Assembly (NCBI GenBank): GCA_028275195.1
Contig: JAPWVC010000071.1
Coordinates: 1 to 6,768, forward strand
DNA: 6,768 nt
Source of the DNA: Candidatus Acetothermia bacterium
GTDB lineage: Bacteria; Bipolaricaulota; Bipolaricaulia; RBG-16-55-9; JANLFV01
Direction of reading: 5' to 3'
The position numbers and the translations under genes are program-made. Under the pieces are notes generated by a model, which worked only from the letters and a program-made list of their open reading frames with translations, made no database searches and had not been told where the DNA came from. Position 1 is the first letter of the stretch; each line of letters starts with the position of its first letter. Shown here in pieces: positions 1-5,206 of this stretch.

Positions 1-1841
1 CGCAGCCCGGCCTTGAGATAAACCATCAAGAGCGAGAGGTCGGCCTGGGGGACTCCAGGTATCCGGGCTGCCTGGCCCAAGGTCCTGGGCCTCACCTTCG
101 CGAGCTTCTCCCGCCCCTCGCTCGAAAGGCCCTTCACCTCGGCATAGTCGAGGTCCTCGGGGATCTTCTTATCCTCCAGCCGCTTGAGCCGCTCGACCTG
201 GGCGAGCTGGCGCGCGATATAGCCCTCGTATTTTGCCTCGATCTCGACCTCCTCGAGCACATCCGCCGGGAGGGGAGGCCGCGCCGGATCAACTGCCGCT
301 AACTCCTTATAGCTTAACTCCGGGCGCTTGAGGAGCTGGTAGAGGTTCTGAGAGTCCTCCTTGACGAAGGGGAGTTTCCCATCGAGCTTGACCCAGGTCC
401 GCCGGAGGCGAGCCAGCTCCTCGGAGATGAGCCTCTTCCGTTCGAGCATCCGCTCATACTGCTCCTCCGGGATCAAGCCGAGCTCATGGCCGAGGGCCAT
501 CAGCCTCAGGTCGGCGTTCCCCTCCCTTAAGAGCAGCCGGTATTCAGCTCGGGAGGTGAGCATCCTATAGGGCTCGTCGGTCCCTTTAGTCACGAGGTCG
601 TCGACCAAGACCCCGATGAAGGCCTCGGCCCGCCCGAGGATGACCGGCTCCTTCCCCTGGAGATAACGGGCGGCGTTGATCCCGGCCAGAAGCCCCTGGG
701 CCGCAGCCTCCTCATAGCCTGTAGTCCCGTTGATCTGGCCGGCCAGGAAGAGCCCTTCGATGGCCTTGGTCTCCAGTGAGGGCTTGAGCTGCGTGGGGAA
801 AACGAAGTCATAGTCGATGTCATAGCCGTAGCGTTCGATCTTGGCCTCCTCCAGGCCGGGGAGGGAGCGGACCATCGCCTCCTGGACCTCCGGCGGGGAG
901 GAGGTGTTGAAGCCCTGCATGTAGACCTCTTCGGTGAAACGCCCCTCCGGCTCCAGAAAGACCTTATGCGAGGGACGGTCGGGGAACCTTAGGACCTTCG
1001 TCTCGATCGAGGGGCAATACCGCGGCCCGACCCCGCCGAGGGTCCCGTTCTTCCCAGGGTTGCGGTGGAGATTCTCCCGAATGATCCGATGGGTCTCCTC
1101 GGTCGTCCGGGTGATGTAGACCGGGAAGTCCTTGGGGAGGGCCCGTGGCTCTGAAGCATAGGAGAAGGCCAGGGGCTCGTCCGCGGTGTCCTGCCGCTCG
1201 AGGACTGCGGTGTTAATGGTGTGCTTATTTAACCTCGGGGTTGTCCCGGTATTGAGCCGCCCGAGCTGGAAGCCCAGTTTGCGCAAAGATTCGGATAAGC
1301 CGAGCGCGGGTGGCTCACCGGACCGCCCCGCGGGATAGACCCTCTCGCCGATATAGACCTTCCCATTGAGGAAGGTCCCCGTGGTCAAGACCACGGCCCG
1401 GGCCTTGAAGTGGATCCCCTCCCGGGCGATCGCGCCTGTGATCTTATTCCCGGAGTGGGTGAGCTCCTCTACCAGGCCCTCGACTAGCTGGAGGTTCCGC
1501 TCCCGCTCGAGTGCTCGCTTCATCTCCAGCTTGTAGAGGTCCTTATCGATCTGGGCCCGGATGGCCCGCATCGCCGGCCCCTTCCCGGTGTTGAGCCTCC
1601 GCACATTGATCATCGTGCGATCGGTGTTCTTCGCCATCTCTCCCCCGAGGGCGTCGACCTCTCGGACGAGCTGGCTCTTCCCTGGCCCGCCGATCGCCGG
1701 ATTGCAAGGGGCCCGGGCCACCTCGCTCAAATTGATGGTCACTAGCGCGGTGGCGAACCCCATCCTGGCCGCGGCGAGGGCGGCCTCACACCCCGCATGC
1801 CCGGCCCCGATCACCAAGATATCCGACTCTTCGATGAGCAT
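1..1841 (-). CDS. mnmG: tRNA uridine-5-carboxymethylaminomethyl(34) synthesis enzyme MnmG (GidA), 3' end off window
   Basis: FAD-dependent cytoplasmic enzyme which, with the GTPase MnmE, installs the (carboxymethyl)aminomethyl group on C5 of wobble uridine U34 of certain tRNAs, using methylene-tetrahydrofolate. My translation gives 613 uninterrupted residues starting ATG at 1841. The N-terminal dinucleotide motif GAGHAG is at residues 12-17. The two conserved family cysteines are present: C46 in APCNPAIGG and C276 in GPRYCPSIE. The FAD-domain motif GQINGTTGYEEAAAQG follows at about 368-383, then GVLVDDL (410-416) and TSRAEYRL (429-436). The C-terminal helical MnmE-binding part (KYEGYIARQ, then LGQAARIPGV) runs to the window edge. 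E. coli MnmG has 629 residues, so only a short tail is missing. The start is fixed by homology: the N-terminal Rossmann strand (ILVIG) begins seven residues after the Met. There is no clear Shine-Dalgarno site. It is divergent from tpiA; mnmE is not in the window. Confidence 0.97.
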   Translation of the reverse strand, partial: MLIEESDILVIGAGHAGCEAALAAARMGFATALVTINLSEVARAPCNPAIGGPGKSQLVREVDALGGEMAKNTDRTMINVRRLNTGKGPAMRAIRAQIDKDLYKLEMKRALERERNLQLVEGLVEELTHSGNKITGAIAREGIHFKARAVVLTTGTFLNGKVYIGERVYPAGRSGEPPALGLSESLRKLGFQLGRLNTGTTPRLNKHTINTAVLERQDTADEPLAFSYASEPRALPKDFPVYITRTTEETHRIIRENLHRNPGKNGTLGGVGPRYCPSIETKVLRFPDRPSHKVFLEPEGRFTEEVYMQGFNTSSPPEVQEAMVRSLPGLEEAKIERYGYDIDYDFVFPTQLKPSLETKAIEGLFLAGQINGTTGYEEAAAQGLLAGINAARYLQGKEPVILGRAEAFIGVLVDDLVTKGTDEPYRMLTSRAEYRLLLREGNADLRLMALGHELGLIPEEQYERMLERKRLISEELARLRRTWVKLDGKLPFVKEDSQNLYQLLKRPELSYKELAAVDPARPPLPADVLEEVEIEAKYEGYIARQLAQVERLKRLEDKKIPEDLDYAEVKGLSSEGREKLAKVRPRTLGQAARIPGVPQADLSLLMVYLKAGL

Positions 1842-1849
1842 CCCTATTA

Positions 1850-1878
1850 AGGATAGGAGGCCGAGCCGGGGAAAGCAA
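1850..1878 (-). promoter_or_regulatory. Candidate sigma70 promoter for mnmG
   Basis: On the minus strand, a -35-like TTGCTT (1873-1878) is followed after exactly 17 bases by a -10-like TATCCT (1850-1855). The expected transcription start is near 1843, about two bases before the mnmG ATG at 1841, so the mRNA would be almost leaderless. This agrees with the absence of a Shine-Dalgarno site before the ATG. The boxes match consensus only partly (3/6 and 4/6), so this is a moderate inference. Confidence 0.4.
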
Positions 1879-1910
1879 TAAGCGGTAGCGGTCACAGCCA
1901 GGAACACAGT

Positions 1911-1939
1911 TTGGCGCGGCCCGGCAGGGTGGGTAGAAT
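1911..1939 (+). promoter_or_regulatory. Candidate sigma70 promoter for tpiA operon
   Basis: TTGGCG (1911-1916) and TAGAAT (1934-1939) are separated by exactly 17 bases, a good sigma70 arrangement (4/6 and 5/6 matches). The predicted transcription start is near 1946, only 3-6 bases before the GTG/ATG start codons of tpiA. The GGAG at 1941-1944, which looks like a ribosome site, would then lie upstream of the transcript and could not be used from this promoter. The promoter sits back to back with the mnmG promoter in a 110-base gap. Confidence 0.55.
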
Positions 1940-1951
1940 CGGAGCCCGGTG

Positions 1952-2731
1952 ATGAAGATGCGCAAGCCGATCGTGGTCGCCAACTGGAAGATGCATAAAT
2001 TGGTCGCTGAGGCTCGGGATTATGTCCGGCGGTTCCGCCCGCTCGTCGAGGGGCTCGACCGGGTCGAGATCGTCCTCGCCCCGCCGTTCACGGCCCTGGC
2101 CCCGCTGGCGGAGGAGCTCAAGGGCTCCCAGATTAAGCTCGCGGCCCAAGACACCTGGCATGAGGCCCAAGGGGCCTACACGGGCGAGGTCTCGGCCCTG
2201 ATGCTGAGAGAGCTAGGCTGCCGCTATGTCATTATCGGCCACTCCGAGCGGCGGGAGCACTGCAAGGAGAGCGATGAGCTGATCAACCTGAAGCTGAAGG
2301 GGGCCTTCGCCTACGATCTGATCCCGATCTTATGCGTCGGGGAGCGGCTGGAGGAGCGCCAAGCCGGAAAGACCGTAGCGGTCCTAGAGGGCCAACTCCG
2401 GGCCGATCTGGCTGGGCTGGCGAAAGGAGATGTTGCAAGGCTGGTGATCGCCTATGAACCGGTCTGGGCGATCGGGACTGGCGAGACGGCCTCGCCCGAG
2501 GATGCCAATGAAGGGGCCAAGTTCATCCGTGCGCTGGTGGCCGACCTTTATGATGAGGCCACGGCCCAGTCAGTCCGGATCCAATATGGCGGGAGCGTCA
2601 GGCCGGAGAACATCGCCGCACTGATGGCCCAAGAGGAGATAGACGGAGCACTCGTCGGGGGGGCCTCGCTCGACCCGGTGGTCTTCGCCGAGATCGTCCG
2701 GCGGGCCCAAGGGGGCGAGGAGGAGAGGTGA
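1952..2731 (+). CDS. tpiA: Triosephosphate isomerase
   Basis: Interconverts dihydroxyacetone phosphate and glyceraldehyde 3-phosphate in glycolysis and gluconeogenesis; a cytoplasmic (beta/alpha)8 barrel. The 259-residue product has the usual length. All catalytic elements are present: N11 and K13 in NWKMHK, the electrophile H97 in IIGHSERR (94-101), the base E169 in AYEPVWAIGTG (167-177) including mobile loop 6, and the phosphate-binding YGGSV (212-216) and GGASL (236-240). Three in-frame starts are clustered: GTG 1949, ATG 1952 and ATG 1958. I chose 1952 because GGAG at 1941-1944 is seven bases upstream. ATG 1958 gives the more typical N-terminus (MRKPIV), and GTG 1949 would suit a leaderless mRNA. 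It is first in an operon with the phytase-like gene, whose TTG is seven bases after this stop. The common neighbours pgk, gap and secG are absent. Confidence 0.97.
   Translation: MKMRKPIVVANWKMHKLVAEARDYVRRFRPLVEGLDRVEIVLAPPFTALAPLAEELKGSQIKLAAQDTWHEAQGAYTGEVSALMLRELGCRYVIIGHSERREHCKESDELINLKLKGAFAYDLIPILCVGERLEERQAGKTVAVLEGQLRADLAGLAKGDVARLVIAYEPVWAIGTGETASPEDANEGAKFIRALVADLYDEATAQSVRIQYGGSVRPENIAALMAQEEIDGALVGGASLDPVVFAEIVRRAQGGEEER
2726..2731 (+). promoter_or_regulatory. Ribosome binding site overlapping the tpiA stop, deciding a TTG start
   Basis: AGGTGA, preceded by AGGAG (2721-2725), is complementary to the 16S rRNA 3' end and contains the tpiA stop codon TGA (2729-2731). Seven bases separate it from TTG at 2739. 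No ATG or GTG in that frame lies near this site, so it supports TTG as the true start and suggests translational coupling to tpiA. Confidence 0.75.
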
Positions 2732-2738
2732 ATCGCCC

Positions 2739-3872
2739 TTGTCCAAGCCTATCCTAGCTGTAGTATTGCTAGCCCTAGGGCTGCTTGCGCTCGGGTTGGC
2801 CCTGGCCTCGGGGCTGGGGCAAAGGCCCCGGCTCGAGCTGATCGGGGCCTATACTATCCCCACTGAGGAATGGACCTTCGAGGCGGTCCCTGTTGGGGGT
2901 CTTTCGGGGCTGGCCTACGATCGGACTAAGGATGTCTATTATGCCGTGAGCGATGACCGAGGGGAGACCGGGCCCGCAGGGAGGTTTTATACCCTCAGGG
3001 TCGCTTTGGCCGAGCGAGGGATCGAGGCCATCCAAGTCCTGGCTACTACCCTCCTCGACAGCGATCTCGCCACAGCCGGGGTCCAGCCTTACCCGGAGAA
3101 AGGGATCGATGCCGAGGAAGTGGTCCTAACCTCCCAAGGGACGCTCATCATCGCCTCCGAGCGAGACCAGGAGAACCGCCCTTGGCTCCGGGAGTTCGCC
3201 TTAGATGGCTTACTCCTCCGTGAGCTCCCGATCCCAGAGAAGTTCATCCCCTCCGAGGGGAAGGGGGTGCGGCGGAACCTGGCCTTCGAGGGACTGGCCC
3301 TCAGCCCGGACGGGAAGAGCCTCTTTGTGGTTAATGAACAAGCCCTGGCCCAGGACGGCCCTCTGGCGACCGTCGAGCAGGGGACCATCGTGCGGATCGT
3401 CCAATATGACTTGAGCGGCCAGAGCCCAAAGGTCGTGGCCGAATACCCTTACCTCACCGAGCCGATCTTCGCCCCACCGAAAGACGGATACGCCGACAAC
3501 GGCGTCTCGGCGATGCTCTATGTGAAGCACCTCCTCCCCCGGTATGACCTCCTGGTCGTCGAGCGAGCCTTCTCCGCGGGGGTCGGGAATGACATCAAGC
3601 TCTTCTTAGTCCGCCTGGCTGGGGCCGATAATGTCAGGAATCTTGAGGCCCTCCCTTGGCCCTTCACCGGGAAGACGGTGGAGAAGCGGCTCCTTCTCAG
3701 GCTCTCGGCGCTCGGAGAATCCTCGGAGCTGCCGATCAAGCCCGACAATATCGAGGCCATCGCCCTCGGGCCGAGGCTCCCTAATGGCCACTATGCCCTA
3801 GTCCTGGCGAGCGACAACAACTTCAGCCAGGAGCAGGTGAACCTCTTCCTGGCCTTCGAACTCTTGCCCTGA
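2739..3872 (+). CDS. Exported 'esterase-like activity of phytase' family protein
   Basis: A 377-residue protein that I place in the phytase-like esterase family (Pfam PF13449 type, beta-propeller-like) from its spaced motifs: GLSGL (54-58), SDDRG (71-75), DAEEV (124-128), NLAFEGLALSPDG (180-192), LLVVERAF (271-278), DNIEAIALG (336-344) and LVLASDNNF (355-362). The recurrent acidic residues are typical of the family. The N-terminus (residues 4-24) is a hydrophobic leader after one Lys, ending ALA-SG. There is no lipobox cysteine, so it is either a cleaved signal peptide or a membrane anchor, placing the protein outside the cytoplasm. The start is TTG with a good ribosome site over the tpiA stop. 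Family members are annotated by similarity to phytases and esterases, but the real substrate is usually unknown; here a phosphate-ester role is only a guess. It ends 3 bases from the convergent gene at 3876. Confidence 0.8.
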   Translation: MSKPILAVVLLALGLLALGLALASGLGQRPRLELIGAYTIPTEEWTFEAVPVGGLSGLAYDRTKDVYYAVSDDRGETGPAGRFYTLRVALAERGIEAIQVLATTLLDSDLATAGVQPYPEKGIDAEEVVLTSQGTLIIASERDQENRPWLREFALDGLLLRELPIPEKFIPSEGKGVRRNLAFEGLALSPDGKSLFVVNEQALAQDGPLATVEQGTIVRIVQYDLSGQSPKVVAEYPYLTEPIFAPPKDGYADNGVSAMLYVKHLLPRYDLLVVERAFSAGVGNDIKLFLVRLAGADNVRNLEALPWPFTGKTVEKRLLLRLSALGESSELPIKPDNIEAIALGPRLPNGHYALVLASDNNFSQEQVNLFLAFELLP

Positions 3873-3875
3873 GCA

Positions 3876-4847
3876 TCAATCGGTGTGATAGACCCGCCCC
3901 TGGAGGCGGTAGCCTCCGCTTGGGGCTACAGTGTAGGCCGCCTCGAGGCAGGCAATCCGCTCCGCAGACACCCCACCGGCCTGGACCAAGAGGGTGAACC
4001 CCGGCCCGACCGGGGCCGCAACCTTGGCCTCCTTCCCCTCCGCGACGAGATTTAGGTAGAGGTAGTTCGGGGCGGTCACTAAGGCTATGAGCGCCGGGCC
4101 GAGGGAGGTCACTCCCAAGCTCCCCAGGCCGGCCTCCTTCACCATAAATGCGCCGGGGAGCTCGATGACCGTCCCGCCTGAGCCGACGGGGAGGTCGACC
4201 TCTCGCTGAGAGGGGAGCTTCTCGCAGTTGAGCGAGAGGCTGAACCCGAAGAATGACCCCGGGACGGTAAAAGGCCCGGCCGGCTGGGGGCTCGGGACGG
4301 TGATGAGCCGGAAGAGGAGGTCCATCACGGCCGTTGGCGGGAGGAAGAGCGTGCCCGGGGTGAGGACAAAGGCCACCAGCTCGCCCGGCTCTTGCCCAGT
4401 GTGGAGCGCCACGAGGGCGATGACCGTCGGAGAGCCATAGACGACGATCCCGTAGGTCCCGGAGAAGGGCCTCCCGCGGAGGATGGCCCCCTCAGGGGCC
4501 GTGATCGCCCCGTAGATGATGTGCGTGATCTGCCCCAATGCCAGTGCGGGGAGGTTGAGGGTCTCCTTGAAGATGGTCCCGACCAAGCCGGTGGAGGAGC
4601 GGATCTCTCCAATCGGGACGCCTTTAGCGAACTCCACTGCCAGCCCCGGCCCAGGAGCAAGGCCGGTCCGCTCCTCGAACTCCTGGGCTCGCTCGGAAAA
4701 GCCCGGCTCGCCGGGGAAGAGGACCATCACCTCGGTCGGGAGCAAGAGGCTCTGAGCACGGGAGGGAGCCCCGCTTGTGGGCCCCCAGACCCCGAAGTAG
4801 ACCATGAGGGCCGAGAGGATAAAGGCTATAGCCAAGCTCTTCTTCAT
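3876..4847 (-). CDS. Uncharacterised exported protein, 323 residues
   Basis: I do not recognise the family. It has a clear signal peptide: MKKS, then a hydrophobic core (5-20), with possible cleavage after SGA (27) or SRA (31). The mature part looks beta-rich, with alternating hydrophobic stretches (for example 132-148, 155-168 and 249-267) and many Gly/Pro turns. Only two cysteines are present, C208 (LNCEK) and C300 (IACLE), which could form one disulfide if the protein is folded outside the cytoplasm. There is no lipobox, no obvious membrane anchor after the signal, and no catalytic motif I can name. The start at 4847 is well supported by AGGTGG seven bases upstream. Codon use matches the neighbours, so it does not look recently acquired. 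It is convergent with the phytase-like gene (3-base gap) and divergent from the Cys-rich gene. It is certainly a gene, but of unknown function. Confidence 0.85.
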   Translation of the reverse strand: MKKSLAIAFILSALMVYFGVWGPTSGAPSRAQSLLLPTEVMVLFPGEPGFSERAQEFEERTGLAPGPGLAVEFAKGVPIGEIRSSTGLVGTIFKETLNLPALALGQITHIIYGAITAPEGAILRGRPFSGTYGIVVYGSPTVIALVALHTGQEPGELVAFVLTPGTLFLPPTAVMDLLFRLITVPSPQPAGPFTVPGSFFGFSLSLNCEKLPSQREVDLPVGSGGTVIELPGAFMVKEAGLGSLGVTSLGPALIALVTAPNYLYLNLVAEGKEAKVAAPVGPGFTLLVQAGGVSAERIACLEAAYTVAPSGGYRLQGRVYHTD

Positions 4848-4854
4848 CGTCTTA

Positions 4855-4860
4855 CCACCT
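4855..4860 (-). promoter_or_regulatory. Ribosome binding site of the uncharacterised exported protein
   Basis: AGGTGG (read on the minus strand, preceded by G to give GAGGTGG) lies seven bases before ATG 4847. It fixes the start of this gene. Confidence 0.75.
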
Positions 4861-4866
4861 CGCTCG

Positions 4867-4895
4867 ATTCTACATGAAAGGCTGCCCTGGGGGAA
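4867..4895 (-). promoter_or_regulatory. Candidate promoter of the uncharacterised exported protein
   Basis: On the minus strand, TAGAAT (4867-4872) is a 5/6 match to the -10 box and is identical to the tpiA -10. The -35 region at 17-base spacing is TTCCCC (4890-4895), a weak match. The expected start near 4860 leaves a leader of about 13 bases with the ribosome site at its very 5' end. Confidence 0.45.
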
Positions 4896-4960
4896 GCGCC
4901 TCTAAGCTTGCCTAGTCCAGCTAGTGGCCGCTGCGCTGCTATTCTGACCTTGGCAGTTTG

Positions 4961-4969
4961 TGCTATAAT
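4961..4969 (+). promoter_or_regulatory. Extended -10 promoter of the small Cys-rich gene
   Basis: TGCTATAAT combines a perfect -10 hexamer (4964-4969) with the TGn extension. The -35 region is poor (TTCTGA at 4942-4947, 16-base spacing), as is usual for extended -10 promoters. The expected start near 4976 gives a leader of about 23 bases. It is the best -10 element in the window. Confidence 0.7.
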
Positions 4970-4985
4970 GGGGCAATCGCTCGAG

Positions 4986-4993
4986 GGAGGTGA
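4986..4993 (+). promoter_or_regulatory. Strong ribosome binding site of the small Cys-rich gene
   Basis: GGAGGTGA is an eight-base perfect complement to the usual 16S rRNA 3' end, with five bases to ATG 4999 (eight from the GGAGG core). Such a strong site before so short a reading frame is the main evidence that the frame is translated. Confidence 0.8.
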
Positions 4994-4998
4994 GCAAG

Positions 4999-5142
4999 AT
5001 GTGTAAGACCTGCGGATGCGGATTCATGCCGCCGAAGAAGTCGCGCAAGGAGCTGGAAGAAGAAGAGGAGATCTGCGAGGAGTGCGGCCGGCCCCTGGAC
5101 GAATGCGAGTGCGAAGAGGAGGAAGAAGAGGAGAATTATTAG
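4999..5142 (+). CDS. Small acidic seven-cysteine protein, putative metal-binding
   Basis: A 47-residue reading frame, ATG to TAG, with a perfect extended -10 and a perfect GGAGGTGA ribosome site upstream, so I take it as a real, probably well-expressed gene. The seven cysteines are arranged C2-x2-C5-x-C7, then C26-x2-C29, then C36-x-C38. The central CEECGRPLDECEC resembles a zinc-ribbon knuckle (CxxCG followed by a second Cys pair). Between the clusters lies a short basic stretch (KKSRK, 13-17) followed by five Glu, and the protein ends in seven Glu then Asn-Tyr. About 18 acidic against 6 basic residues give a net charge near -12. There is no signal peptide or membrane segment, so it is likely cytoplasmic. 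Plausible roles are zinc or iron binding, metal storage, or an adaptor; none is shown by the sequence. I recognise no named family. It stands alone: divergent from the exported protein and convergent with alaS. Confidence 0.8.
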   Translation: MCKTCGCGFMPPKKSRKELEEEEEICEECGRPLDECECEEEEEEENY

Positions 5143-5159
5143 TTTAGCAAGATTAGAGC

Positions 5160-5206
5160 CCTAGGCCGGCAGGGCGAGCGCGGAATAGGAGCTCTGCCGG
5201 TCTAGG
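5160..5206. terminator. Hairpin between convergent Cys-rich gene and alaS, probable terminator
   Basis: Arms 5160-5175 and 5191-5206 can pair over 16 positions around a 15-base loop. In the plus-strand RNA all 16 pair, two of them as G-U. In the minus-strand RNA the same two become A-C mismatches, so the structure is better for terminating the Cys-rich transcript. Neither side has a clean U-tract: plus is followed by CTTTGGCTTT, minus by CTCTAATCTTG. The alaS stop codon (5202-5204) lies inside the right arm. Confidence 0.55.

Noticed and set aside
1849..1860. AAGGATAGGAGG on the plus strand, a good Shine-Dalgarno look-alike
   Set aside because: No start codon follows at a useful distance on that strand; the same bases form the TATCCT box proposed for mnmG on the minus strand.
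1561..1881. 106-residue plus-strand reading frame antisense to the start of mnmG
   Set aside because: The opposite strand encodes the conserved N-terminal FAD domain of MnmG without interruption; this frame has no recognisable protein features.
4392..4877. 161-residue plus-strand reading frame antisense to the exported protein gene
   Set aside because: It is a shadow from GC-rich codon bias: it runs across the signal peptide and promoter of the minus-strand gene, has no ribosome site, and its composition is low-complexity Arg/Gly/Asp/Glu.
4950..4955. TTGGCA as a -35 box for the Cys-rich gene
   Set aside because: It is only eight bases from the TATAAT, far too close; the promoter is better read as an extended -10 type.
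4873..4960. Possible riboswitch, small RNA or operator in the divergent gap
   Set aside because: Only a weak CTAG-N5-CTAG repeat at 4912-4924 is visible, and predicted leaders are too short to hold a riboswitch.
5056..5135. Purine-rich GAA/GAG runs as a simple repeat
   Set aside because: They are explained as Glu codons of the small acidic protein; GAA and GAG are mixed irregularly, unlike a slipped microsatellite.
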